Source: JBOGXA01 sp050694175 (GTDB lineage: Bacteria > Actinomycetota > CADDZG01 > WHSQ01). From it: DNA of 64,000 bases. Position 1 is the first letter of the stretch. Every line of letters begins with the position of its first letter. The stretch is from the NCBI GenBank assembly GCA_050694175.1, contig JBOGXA010000010.1, positions 53,796-117,795 on the forward strand, given 5' to 3'. This document shows positions 23,880 through 32,234 of this stretch, piece after piece. A program made the position numbers and the translations under genes. A model generated the notes under the pieces. It had not been told where the DNA came from and did no database searches. It worked only from the letters and a program-made list of their open reading frames with translations.

Positions 23880-26681
23880 CTAGGATCCCTCGGCGGCTTG
23901 ATCGCGGCCGAAGGTGCGAGCGAGTTCGGTGCGGGATCTAACGGCGAGCTTCGCGTAGACGTTTGAGAGGTGGCCCTCGACGGTCTTGGTCGAGACGAAC
24001 AGCTGCGCCGCTATTTCCTTGGTGGTAAGACCCTGCGCGGCGAGGTGCGCCACCCTCGTCTCACTCGGAGTGAGAGCGCCGGGCCCCGGGGCCCGACCAC
24101 CGATATGGGCGAGCTCGGTTTCCGACTTGTCCAGCCATGATTGCGCCCCGAGTGAACCAAAGACGGCCCGAGCCTCCCCGAGCAGCCGGCGTGCAGCGCT
24201 CTTCTGTTTGGCGCGGCGCTGCACCATGCCCATGCACAACAGCGTGCGGGCACGGTCGAATGGCCTTGTCACCTGGTTGTAAAGGCGGAGCGATGCCTCG
24301 AACGCGGTGACCGCCTCCTCCGGCCGGCCCTGCGCGGCGTTGAGAAGGCCCCGACCGCGCAGTGAGCTTGCAAGTGCGGAGACACGCCCCGTGGCCTCGG
24401 CGCGGCCGTGGTGGCGGCGGAGCGCGGCTTCGGCCTCTTCCAGGTGCCCCAGGGCGAGGAGGGCCTCGATGTAGTCGTCGAAGAAGGGGGCAGCTCCGGG
24501 GTCAACGACGCCGGCGGCCTCGAAGTGCTCGACGAGCTCGCCCAAGTACCGGCACCCGTCTTCCCACTTGCCGGTCACGAGCGAGATCGCGCCCAGAGTC
24601 CGGCGCGCGATCATCTGGGAGACCGCGGCGCTGTCGTCAGCGCGTTCTAGGCCCCGCTGTGCCCTGTGGCGGGCCGCCTCGAGTCGGCCGAGGTGTGCAT
24701 CGAGTACCGAACCGTCGTAGAGCATGCTGCCCTGTTCGGGGTACTGCCCCGTCTGACCTGCAGCATCCATGGCCGCGATCAGGTGTGTCTCGGCCAGTTG
24801 CCAGTTGCCGGTCAGAAACTCGACGTTGCTCAGGCACAGGAGTACGCGCGTGAGGGCGCTCTCGTCACCGCGCTCTTCGGCACGGTCGTGAAGCTTGCGA
24901 AAAACGGATCGCGCCGCGTCGAATTCGTCTGACATCGTCAGGACGAAGCCGTACGCAAGGCGCGGATGACGCAAGACCCGCGGCAGGGCTTCGGTAGCCG
25001 CGCCGAGGCTGAGGGCTTGCTTCATCGCACTGGCCGATTCTCGTGACTTCCCCAGTAGGAACTCGGCCAGAGCCGCTGCTCCCAGGGCCTCCGAGATGGC
25101 CGCCCGGTGGCCGTGTTCCTCGGCAAGGGCGGCCGCGGTCCGTGCATGACGGGCGGCGGCGGATATGTCCTTGCGCAATAGGAGCAGCGTCCAGGCGAGG
25201 CCTTCCTCGGCTTCGATTCGCACCACGGGATCGGTTGCCTCCGTAGTCGCGACGCCAAACGCCTGGGCCGAACGCGTGAGCTGATCGGTGAACAGAAAGA
25301 TGCGAGCGAGCCGACACAGCGCCTGCAATCGGATCGAGCCTTCCGTCTGGGCGATTACTTCCTCGAGGATCACCGTCGCCGCGGACGTGTCGCCGGCTTC
25401 GAAGTAGTAGGTGGCGGCGTCGATTCGGCGGCGCAGGGCGTGCTCCCGGTGGTCCGGTGGTGTCAGCTGGGCGGCGCGGTCACACATCTCGGCCGCGGGG
25501 TACGGGGCACCCTGCTGCCAAGCTTCCCGCCCACCGTGCTCGATCAGCGCGGCCACGGCCTCGTCGGGAGAGCCCGTCGACAGCGAAAGATGCCGCGCCC
25601 TCTCCTGGGGATCGTCCACCGCCTCCGCCAGCCTGCGGTGTATCGACCGGCGCCGCGACGGCGACGCGCTCGAATAGACGCCCGATCCGAGCAGCGGGTG
25701 GGTGAACCTGATGCGAGCGCCCGCGCGCTCGAGCACCCCTTCGTCCGCGGCTGCGGCGACGGCGGCGTGGACGTCGACGTGGGGGGCTGCTTTTTCGATC
25801 ATCTCGATCACGGGCTCTGCCAATGCGGAGACGGCGAGAAGGACCGCCTGGACCTCGGATCCGAGTGCGCCCAAGCGATCGGCCACCAGCTGGCGGAGGT
25901 CGGAGGGCGCCGGCAACGGGGCGCCGGGCTCGGGTCGGGTCTCGGTCCGCCGAAGCGCCCGTGCGAGCTCAAGTGCGAAGAACGGGTTCCCCCCCGAGGC
26001 GTCGTGCAAGCGTCTCAGCACCGGCCGAGCACATGTGAAGCCGAGATGCTCGCCGAGCGTTCGCTGAAGTGCCCCCATGCTCAACGGGCCCACCGTCAGC
26101 CATGAGATGCGGTCGCGTGAGAGCGCCCGGTCCAGCCCGAGCGGAACAGCCGCGGAGCCGTCTGTTCGAAGCGACAGAGCAAAAGAGACGCATTCCGTCG
26201 AGACTCGGCGGGCGACGAATTCCAGAACGGACGCCGTCGGTTCGTCCAGCCACTGAACGTCGTCAATAGCGACGAGCACGGGAGCTTCGGCCGCAAGCGC
26301 GCGGATGATGCCAAGAACCCCCGCTGCGACGGCTCCGGCTCCGGCCGGCAGATCTTCGGACTCCTCGATCAGCAGCGCGACTGCCACGGCGTGCCGCTGA
26401 GGACCGGGGATGACGTCGAGGACGTCTGGCGCATGTGGGTGGAGGAGGTCGCGCAGACCTGCGAACGAAAGCTGCGTCTCGGACGAGCCCGGGCGGCTGG
26501 TTAGTACCCGGTGCGACCTCTCCCGGGCGTGTGCGACGATCGACGTCCACAACGCCGTCTTTCCGATGCCTGGCTCGCCGGCGACAACCACTGCAGCCGG
26601 GGGCCCGCTTGTTTCATCGACGAACTGACGCAGGATCGTCAGTTCGTCTTCTCGCCCAAAAATCTCCATTGGCTCGGCCAC
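23880..26681 (-). CDS. LAL-type LuxR family transcriptional regulator (AAA ATPase)
   Basis: 933 residues. N-terminal STAND-type ATPase: FGREDELTILRQF, Walker A GEPGIGKTAL (about 35-44), Walker B VLVAIDDVQWLDEPT. A long TPR-like helical middle follows (about 380-850), and the C-terminal LuxR helix-turn-helix is LTPSETRVAHLAAQGLTTKEIAAQLFVSTKTVEGHLSNVYAKL. LAL regulators bind a small ligand in the TPR region and switch on nearby genes. It faces the same way as the three small secreted genes, which start just downstream of it, so it may control them. Confidence 0.93.
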   Translation of the reverse strand: MAEPMEIFGREDELTILRQFVDETSGPPAAVVVAGEPGIGKTALWTSIVAHARERSHRVLTSRPGSSETQLSFAGLRDLLHPHAPDVLDVIPGPQRHAVAVALLIEESEDLPAGAGAVAAGVLGIIRALAAEAPVLVAIDDVQWLDEPTASVLEFVARRVSTECVSFALSLRTDGSAAVPLGLDRALSRDRISWLTVGPLSMGALQRTLGEHLGFTCARPVLRRLHDASGGNPFFALELARALRRTETRPEPGAPLPAPSDLRQLVADRLGALGSEVQAVLLAVSALAEPVIEMIEKAAPHVDVHAAVAAAADEGVLERAGARIRFTHPLLGSGVYSSASPSRRRSIHRRLAEAVDDPQERARHLSLSTGSPDEAVAALIEHGGREAWQQGAPYPAAEMCDRAAQLTPPDHREHALRRRIDAATYYFEAGDTSAATVILEEVIAQTEGSIRLQALCRLARIFLFTDQLTRSAQAFGVATTEATDPVVRIEAEEGLAWTLLLLRKDISAAARHARTAAALAEEHGHRAAISEALGAAALAEFLLGKSRESASAMKQALSLGAATEALPRVLRHPRLAYGFVLTMSDEFDAARSVFRKLHDRAEERGDESALTRVLLCLSNVEFLTGNWQLAETHLIAAMDAAGQTGQYPEQGSMLYDGSVLDAHLGRLEAARHRAQRGLERADDSAAVSQMIARRTLGAISLVTGKWEDGCRYLGELVEHFEAAGVVDPGAAPFFDDYIEALLALGHLEEAEAALRRHHGRAEATGRVSALASSLRGRGLLNAAQGRPEEAVTAFEASLRLYNQVTRPFDRARTLLCMGMVQRRAKQKSAARRLLGEARAVFGSLGAQSWLDKSETELAHIGGRAPGPGALTPSETRVAHLAAQGLTTKEIAAQLFVSTKTVEGHLSNVYAKLAVRSRTELARTFGRDQAAEGS

Positions 26682-26830
26682 ATCACTGGGTCAAGTAAGC
26701 ACCCGTCCGGAGGCCGGGGAAAGGCCCTTTGCCAAGCGTTTCGGGCCAGGGGGCATCGCCCCACTCGTGGCTCACGCGGCCGGGAAATTGACTCGCCACT
26801 CCGGGGGTTGAGTAACGACGCGTTCTGTGG
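26682..26830. other. Upstream region of the LAL regulator, nothing recognised
   Basis: About 150 bases between the winged-helix remnant and the LAL start. It presumably contains the LAL promoter. No repeat or operator stood out. Confidence 0.4.
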
Positions 26831-27001
26831 TCAGACCCTCGGCTCGGGCTCGTAGAGCAAGGCCGCGGCCGACAGTATCTGGGCCTGGACCCCGGCCAGG
26901 CGCCGCACGAGGTCACGGGCCGACCGCCGGCGTGGTCGGTGGAGGAGCTGGGCGGCGGTGCGAAGCCGTCGTAGATCGGGGTCGCCGAGGGGCCCGGCCA
27001 C
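26831..27001 (-). pseudogene. N-terminal remnant of a winged-helix (HTH_42/YcaQ-like) protein
   Basis: A 56-codon frame, GTG 27001 to TGA 26831, starts 6 bases after the DNA ligase stop. It reads DPDLRRLRTAAQLLHRPRRR and LVRRLAGVQAQILSAA, which matches the opening helix of HTH_42/AlkZ-like DNA glycosylase-family proteins ('RL..Q.L....R....LV..L.G.QAQ'). Normal members are about 350 residues, so only the first seventh remains. The rest of the gap to 26682 shows no continuation in any frame. It is either a decayed gene or a chance resemblance. Confidence 0.5.
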
Positions 27002-27007
27002 GTGGGA

Positions 27008-28543
27008 CTACCCGACCGTGCCGGAGTAGATGGCACGAACCGTGTCGATCGTGTCGGCGTCCTGCGGAGTCTTGTCGTGTCTGTATCCCTTGATGCGAGC
27101 GAACCGGAGGGCGAGACCGCCCGGATAGCGGGAACTCCGCAGCACGCCGTCGAACGCGACTTCGACCACGACCTCGGGCCGGACGAAAACGATGATGCCG
27201 TCTCGGTGAGTCTCGAGCTCCAGCAACCGTTTGGTCTGCCACGCGAGCATCTCGTCGGTCATCCCCTTGAACGTCTTTCCGAGCATCACGAACTCACCGC
27301 TACCCGGGTCGCGCGCTCCGAGGTGCAGATTGCTGAGCCATCCTCGGCGACGGCCGTGGCCCCACTCGGCTGCAAGGATCACGAGGTCGAGGGTGTTCGC
27401 CTTCTTGACCTTTAGCCAGCTCGCGCCCCGTCGCCCCGCCTCGTAAGGAGCTTCGAGCGATTTCACCATCACCCCCTCGTGGCCGTGGCTCAAAGCATCG
27501 TCGAACAGAGTCTGTGCAGTTTCTTCGTCGTCAACCTCGACGCGCGGGGTCAAGTGTTCCGCTGGAACACGCGCGGCCATAGCTGCGGCCCGCTCGCGAG
27601 TAGGCTGGTCGATAAGGTCTTCTCCATCGAGATGCAGGCAGTCGAAGAGGAAGACCGACAACGGCCGCTCCTCGCGCAGTTTCGTCACGTTCAGGCTGCT
27701 TCCGAATCGCCCCATGGTCACCTGAAAGGGATAGGGCCTCCCATCGTCGCGAAGGGCGATGACCTCACCGTCGAAGATTGCGGCATCGACCGGGAGAGCG
27801 CGGATCGCTTCGACGATCTCGGGGACACGATCAGTTACCTCGGCGAGGTTGCGCGTGAACGCGCGGACATCATCGGCGAGCCGGTGGATCTGAAGCCGAG
27901 CGCCGTCGAGCTTCCACTCGACAACCGCGGGGTTGACGCGGCCCAGCGCGTCCTGGAGGTCGGCCGCGGTCTGTGCGAGCATCGGCTGAACCGGCCGCAG
28001 TACCGTCAGCCGGAAGCGCTCGAGGCCGTCGCGGCCGTCGCTTAGTGCGGCGGCGGCCACCTCACCGAGATCGCCCGCGAGCATGACGGCGCGGCGGACA
28101 TCGCGCGCCGGTAGCTCCGCGGCCCTTGCGAGCGCATCGAGCATCACGCCTCCGAGCGCGCCCTGTCGCACCTCTCCGAGCAGCAGGCCAATGAGAAAGC
28201 GCCGCTCGTCTTCCGTGGTGCGCCCGAACAACTCGCTCAGCTCAGTTCTTCGAGTTATCTGCGAGCCGGGACCCTTCGCGTTTCCTATCCGTGTCAGCGC
28301 GGCGTCGACGTCGAGAAGTTCGAGGGTTGGTGGTGGCGGGGCGGGTGCCGGCAGATCGCGCACCGACGCCCATCCGACGCCGATCGAACCGCGGGGCAGG
28401 TCGCCGGACAGGTACGCGACCGCGACCGGTACCTCCTCGGAGCGGAGGCGTCGCAAGCATTCGGCTAGGAACTCCACCTTCTTGAGCCGGGCGCGACTAC
28501 CGGCAATTGCCGCCGAAACCCGAGCGATTTCTACCAGAAGCAT
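27008..28543 (-). CDS. ATP-dependent DNA ligase (LigB/archaeal type)
   Basis: 511 residues. N-terminal DNA-binding domain, then the nucleotidyltransferase domain with adenylation motif VEWKLDGARLQIHR (Lys211), FDGEVIA (motif III), and EGVMVKSLEAPYEAGRRGASWLKVK (motifs IV and V), followed by the OB-fold. This is the stand-alone type, without polymerase or nuclease domains, and no Ku gene is nearby, so it may work in repair other than NHEJ. Start at ATG 28543 because GGAGG lies 8 bases upstream; a longer frame from 28561 (MAEDRF) is possible. Confidence 0.93.
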   Translation of the reverse strand: MLLVEIARVSAAIAGSRARLKKVEFLAECLRRLRSEEVPVAVAYLSGDLPRGSIGVGWASVRDLPAPAPPPPTLELLDVDAALTRIGNAKGPGSQITRRTELSELFGRTTEDERRFLIGLLLGEVRQGALGGVMLDALARAAELPARDVRRAVMLAGDLGEVAAAALSDGRDGLERFRLTVLRPVQPMLAQTAADLQDALGRVNPAVVEWKLDGARLQIHRLADDVRAFTRNLAEVTDRVPEIVEAIRALPVDAAIFDGEVIALRDDGRPYPFQVTMGRFGSSLNVTKLREERPLSVFLFDCLHLDGEDLIDQPTRERAAAMAARVPAEHLTPRVEVDDEETAQTLFDDALSHGHEGVMVKSLEAPYEAGRRGASWLKVKKANTLDLVILAAEWGHGRRRGWLSNLHLGARDPGSGEFVMLGKTFKGMTDEMLAWQTKRLLELETHRDGIIVFVRPEVVVEVAFDGVLRSSRYPGGLALRFARIKGYRHDKTPQDADTIDTVRAIYSGTVG

Positions 28544-28615
28544 GAACCGATCCTCCGCCATCCGGACGCCGGCGCAAACGGTTGGGACCCTCGGGGCTAT
28601 GTGCCCCACTCACAA

Positions 28616-28635
28616 TCGTCGCGGACCGGCGACGA
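28616..28635 (-). terminator. Terminator-like hairpin after the lipoprotein gene
   Basis: Arms 28616-28622 and 28629-28635 (TCGTCGC/GCGACGA) form a 7-bp stem with a 6-base loop, 9 bases past the lipoprotein stop and before the ligase start, on the shared strand. No strong T-tract is present. Confidence 0.4.
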
Positions 28636-28643
28636 CCCGGCGG

Positions 28644-29453
28644 TCACGGCCCCGTGATCTCGAGAAGCTGGACAACTTCCTTGGGCCCCGACAGCGCTTT
28701 TTCGGAGATGAGCCCGACGCCCGGTGCGTGGTACTTCTCCACGACGATCCCGGGCTCGAGTGGCGTCCACTCGAGGGTTCGAACGACGTCGTCGTAGCGG
28801 CCGGCCGGGACGTTCTTTGTCATGCCGGTGGCGACAACCCAGTACATGTCCTCGGCCTCGCCCACGTAGTACTCCTGGCGAAATGAGTCGGTCACCTGAG
28901 GGTCGGTGTTCATGATGATGCCGGGCAGGGCGCCGTCGACGCCGGCTTCCCACGACCCCGACCGGCTCGTGACCTTTCCGTTCTCGTATTCGGCGGTGTC
29001 CTCGCCGAAGTACCAGACGTTGCCGTCGCGGTCCTGCGCGTACCAATCGAATGTGTATTCGGCGACCTCCCCATCGACCCGGGCGACGTCTTTGACGACC
29101 GTCGTGGTTACGCCCATCACCTGTTTCGTTCGATTGGTAACGGTGATCGTCTCTTCCTCCACGCCGTCCTCGGTTTCGCCGCGTAGCTTGAACACGGTCC
29201 CCGGCTCGAGAGTGAAGAACGGATTATCGACCGCGGCGACGAAATCCTCGGGATTGATGTCGGGGTCGTAGCTCGATCCCGCGGCGAGCGCGGACGGAGT
29301 GGGTGAGGAACTCTTGTCCGTGCCCGATGAATTGTCCGATGAGCCGGCCGAGTCGCATGCTGCCAGCAGAACGCATAAGACAACCAGTGCCGGAGAACAG
29401 CTCCTGCGGTGCCCGAGTGGTGACGTTGAATCGTTCGAGGTGACCGTGCTCAT
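28644..29453 (-). CDS. Predicted lipoprotein of unknown function
   Basis: 269 residues with a type II signal peptide and lipobox LLAAC (Cys33), a Ser/Thr-rich spacer, then a soluble domain: NPFFTLEPGTVFKLRGETEDGVEEETITVT, VVKDVARVDGEVAEYTFDWYAQDRDGNVWYFGED (segments quoted in part), and KYHAPGVGLISEKALSG. The 'YAQD..GNVWYFGE' pattern occurs in uncharacterised actinobacterial secreted proteins. ATG 29453 has AAAGGAGGT upstream. It is divergent from a two-component system whose TTCAGG-type repeats also point towards this gene, so it is a likely target. Confidence 0.8.
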   Translation of the reverse strand: MSTVTSNDSTSPLGHRRSCSPALVVLCVLLAACDSAGSSDNSSGTDKSSSPTPSALAAGSSYDPDINPEDFVAAVDNPFFTLEPGTVFKLRGETEDGVEEETITVTNRTKQVMGVTTTVVKDVARVDGEVAEYTFDWYAQDRDGNVWYFGEDTAEYENGKVTSRSGSWEAGVDGALPGIIMNTDPQVTDSFRQEYYVGEAEDMYWVVATGMTKNVPAGRYDDVVRTLEWTPLEPGIVVEKYHAPGVGLISEKALSGPKEVVQLLEITGP

Positions 29454-29494
29454 GAAACCTCCTTTGGTCTGCTCCGACAACATGCTGGATGGGG

Positions 29495-29587
29495 CCTGAA
29501 CCGATGCTGAATGGGTGAGGCTTGTTCATCCGATCTGATTCAGGAAAACTTCAGGAAGCCGGCCGCAGAATCGGGGGTCGGTTCAGG
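29495..29587. promoter_or_regulatory. Divergent response-regulator binding region (TTCAGG direct repeats)
   Basis: On the plus strand TTCAGG occurs at 29539-29544, 29550-29555 (11-base phase) and 29582-29587 (32 bases on). On the minus strand the related CTGAA-type repeats occur at 29495-29500 and 29506-29511, again 11 bases apart. Direct repeats with about one helical turn spacing are the usual sites of OmpR/PhoB-type regulators. They lie between the lipoprotein gene and the regulator gene. Confidence 0.6.
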
Positions 29588-29602
29588 TTAAGGAGATGCG
29601 GC

Positions 29603-30280
29603 GTGCGTGTGCTGGTGGTTGAGGACGAGAAGAGACTCGCCGCCGGGCTCAAGAAGGGTCTGGAGGCGGAGGGCTTCGCCGCGGACGTCGCGCTCAACGG
29701 CACGGACGGACTGTGGATGGCGCGCGAGCACCCCTACGACGCGATTGTGCTGGACATCATGCTCCCCGGGATCAACGGTTACAAGCTGTGCGCGACGCTT
29801 CGCGAGGAGGGGGTTTGGACCCCCATCTTGATGCTCACGGCGAAGAACGGCGAGCTCGACGAAGCCGAGGCCCTCGACACGGGAGCCGACGACTATCTCA
29901 CCAAGCCGTTCTCTTATGTTGTGCTGGTCGCACGGCTGCGAGCCCTGTTCCGGCGCGGAGCTCGGGAACGACCGGCGATCCTGGAGGCAGGGGATCTCAG
30001 GTTCGATCCGGGAGCGAGGCGAGCATCGAGGGGGTCGGCCGAGGTGGATCTCACCGCGAGGGAGATGGCGCTCCTCGACTATCTGATGCGGCACAAAGGA
30101 GAGGTCGTGTCCAAGCGCGACATCCTCGATCATGTCTGGGATTACGACTTCGAAGGTGACCCCAACATCGTCGAGGTGTACGTACGACACCTTCGCAACA
30201 AGCTGGACCGGCCCTTCAAGCGCAACGCAATCGAAACGGTGCGCGGCGCCGGCTACAGACTCGCGACCCACGGTGGCTGA
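29603..30280 (+). CDS. OmpR/PhoB-type response regulator
   Basis: 225 residues. Receiver domain MRVLVVEDE with Asp51 (IVLDIMLPG) and conserved Lys in LTKPFS, then a winged-helix DNA-binding domain (VDLTAREMALLDYLMRHKGEVVSKRDILDHVWD, and VRHLRNKLDRPF, RGAGYRL). Start at GTG 29603 with AGGAG upstream. Its stop overlaps the GTG of the kinase. The adjacent TTCAGG repeats suggest autoregulation. Confidence 0.95.
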   Translation: MRVLVVEDEKRLAAGLKKGLEAEGFAADVALNGTDGLWMAREHPYDAIVLDIMLPGINGYKLCATLREEGVWTPILMLTAKNGELDEAEALDTGADDYLTKPFSYVVLVARLRALFRRGARERPAILEAGDLRFDPGARRASRGSAEVDLTAREMALLDYLMRHKGEVVSKRDILDHVWDYDFEGDPNIVEVYVRHLRNKLDRPFKRNAIETVRGAGYRLATHGG

Positions 30281-31724
30281 CCGGGGAGTTGCTCGCTTTC
30301 GGGCGGCCCTCGGCACGGTCCGGGTGCGCACCACGGCGGCGGCGGTGATCGTCGTGGGCGTGACGCTTGTCATCGCCGCGGTCGCGATGGTGGTCTTTCT
30401 GCGCCGGTCACTCACCTCCGATGTCCGCTCCGCTGCGCTGCTGCGCGCGCGAGTGGTCGTCGACGCGCTCGAATCGGGAAGCATCGGCGACGCCGTGCCC
30501 GTCGACGACCAGGAAGAGGAGTTCGTGCAGGTCCTCGACGCCTCCGGAGACGTCGTCGCCTCGAGTTCGAATCTGACCGGCGCGCCCCCGGTCGCCGACA
30601 TGGCACCTGGGGAGTCTCTTCAAGTTGGCACTCCCTTCGAAGACGATCCATTTCTGGCCGTGGCGACCTCCGCAGACGGGGCGCTCATCGTCGTGACCGG
30701 AGGCACGCTCGAGACCGTCACCGAATCGACCGCTGCGGCCGCACAGCTTCTGACCATCGGACTACCTCTGCTCCTCTTGGTCGTGGGCGCAACGACGTGG
30801 CGGGTGGCCGGACGCGCGCTCGCCCCCGTGGAGGCGATGCGCACCGAGGTGGAGGCGATTTCGACCAAGGAACTCCACCGGCGAGTCCCAGATCCGTCCG
30901 GGCGCGACGAGATCGCCCGCCTCGCGTCGACGATGAACCTGATGCTGGCCCGGCTCCAAAAGGGGCAGCAGCGTCAACGTCGCTTCGTTTCGGACGCGTC
31001 TCACGAGCTGCGCTCTCCGGTTGCGACGATCCGCCAGCACGCCGAGGTCGCACAGTCCCATCCCGAGCAATCGAGCATGGGTGAGCTCGTCGATGTCGTG
31101 CTTGCGGAGACCATCCGGCTGCAGCGACTCGTGGACGATCTTCTCCTGCTGGCGAGGATTGACGAGGGGACGCTGCAACAACGCAGCGAACCGGTCGACC
31201 TCGACGACCTCGTTCTCGAAGAGGTCGAAAGGTTGCGTGCGACAACCGACCTGAGGATCGACGCCAAAGGTGTGTCCGCCGGACGGGTGCAAGGTGATCC
31301 CACGCAATTACGCAAGCTGGTCCGAAACCTCGTCGACAACGCGGCCCGCCACGCCCGCGGGGCCGTGGCCCTGGGGCTGAGAGAAGGCGAGAAGGCCGTG
31401 GTCCTGACCATCGACGACGATGGGACAGGTGTCCCCGAGGACGATCGGGAGCGGATCTTCGAGAGATTCGTTCGGCTCGAGGAGGCCCGGGACCGCGATA
31501 CCGGCGGGGGTGGGCTCGGCCTGTCCATAGTCGCGGAGATCGCAGCCGGCCACGCTGCCGCCGTGACCGTGGGGGAGGGGCCCCTGGGCGGCGCCCGTTT
31601 CGAGGTGCGCTTCCCGGAGGCGCCCGGGCCTCGTTCAGGTTCGTTCAGCAGGGGCTCAGGAACGATGCCCGAAGATGGGGCTCAGAAAAGGGACTCCGCG
31701 CCGCGGGCGCGAACCGGTACCTAA
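30273..31724 (+). CDS. Sensor histidine kinase with HAMP domain
   Basis: 483 residues: transmembrane helix (AAAVIVVGVTLVIAAVAMVVFL), an extracytoplasmic loop (about 40-140), second helix (LLTIGLPLLLLVVGATTW), HAMP, HisKA (RFVSDASHELRSPVATIRQH) and HATPase (NLVDNAARHARGAV, DDDGTGVPEDDRERIFERF, GGGGLGLSIVAEI). Partner of the overlapping response regulator. The final bases of this gene contain regulator-type repeats for the downstream PepSY gene, so coding and control sequence overlap. Confidence 0.93.
   Translation: MADRGVARFRAALGTVRVRTTAAAVIVVGVTLVIAAVAMVVFLRRSLTSDVRSAALLRARVVVDALESGSIGDAVPVDDQEEEFVQVLDASGDVVASSSNLTGAPPVADMAPGESLQVGTPFEDDPFLAVATSADGALIVVTGGTLETVTESTAAAAQLLTIGLPLLLLVVGATTWRVAGRALAPVEAMRTEVEAISTKELHRRVPDPSGRDEIARLASTMNLMLARLQKGQQRQRRFVSDASHELRSPVATIRQHAEVAQSHPEQSSMGELVDVVLAETIRLQRLVDDLLLLARIDEGTLQQRSEPVDLDDLVLEEVERLRATTDLRIDAKGVSAGRVQGDPTQLRKLVRNLVDNAARHARGAVALGLREGEKAVVLTIDDDGTGVPEDDRERIFERFVRLEEARDRDTGGGGLGLSIVAEIAAGHAAAVTVGEGPLGGARFEVRFPEAPGPRSGSFSRGSGTMPEDGAQKRDSAPRARTGT
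31634..31660 (+). promoter_or_regulatory. TTCAGG-type repeats upstream of the PepSY gene
   Basis: TTCAGG (31634-31639), TTCAGC (31644-31649) and CTCAGG (31655-31660) are spaced 10 and 11 bases, the same motif and phase as in front of the regulator gene. They lie inside the end of the kinase frame, about 90 bases before the PepSY start. Confidence 0.55.
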
Positions 31725-31748
31725 GTAGATGGAACGAAAGGTGTTGGC

Positions 31749-32080
31749 ATGACGAAGAAAACGAGGCTGATACTTGGAGCCGTTGCCGCAGTTGCCGTCA
31801 TCGGGGCGGCTTCGGGATTCGCTATCGCCGCCGGCGGGGATGAGAAGCCCCTGAGGGGCAACTCTTACGACCGCGCCACTGCTGCGGCCCTCGAACACGT
31901 CGGCGAGGGCACGGTCACCGAGACCGAGACGGGGGATGGCGGGTCGGCTTATGAGGTCGAGGTCCGTCGCGACGACGGGAGTCAGGTCGAGTCCAGCTCG
32001 ACGAAAACTTCAACGTGATCGGCAGCGAAGGTGACGACGACGGCCCCGGCGACGACGACGAGGGCGGCGACGACGACTGA
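31749..32080 (+). pseudogene. PepSY-type secreted protein gene with a one-base frameshift
   Basis: The frame from ATG 31749 reads a signal peptide (LILGAVAAVAVIGAASGFAIAAGGDE), LRGNSYDRATAAALEHVGEGTVTETETG and YEVEVRRDDGSQVE, then goes out of frame and stops at 32018. From base 31991 the next frame continues as VQLDENFNVIGSEGDDDGPGDDDEG to a TGA at 32078-32080, exactly what a PepSY domain needs (…VEVQLDENFNVIG…). A missing G in GAG(G)TCCAG around 31991 explains this. It may be a real mutation or a sequence error. The corrected protein would be about 110 residues with an acidic tail. PepSY proteins often sit beside such two-component systems. Confidence 0.8.
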
Positions 32081-32111
32081 TCGACCGATTGATTGTTTGA
32101 TACACGGACGC

Positions 32112-32140
32112 GATCAGGGGGCCGATCAGGCTCCCTGATC
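32112..32140. terminator. Hairpin between convergent genes
   Basis: GATCAGGG (32112-32119) pairs with CCCTGATC (32133-32140), extended by two inner pairs to about 10 bp. It lies between the PepSY gene and the convergent isomerase-like gene (end 32235). Confidence 0.6.
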
Positions 32141-32234
32141 CATTCCGTTGCTGCTCTTACTTTTCCCTGCGAGCGGGTTGCCCTTCACGCCCTCAACAGT
32201 GCCAGATCTAGGTGGATCAGCTCCGGGCTCGGTT

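Noticed and set aside
31980..31995. Programmed -1 ribosomal frameshift in the PepSY gene
   Set aside because: No slippery heptamer or downstream stem, so a one-base deletion or sequence error is the simpler explanation.
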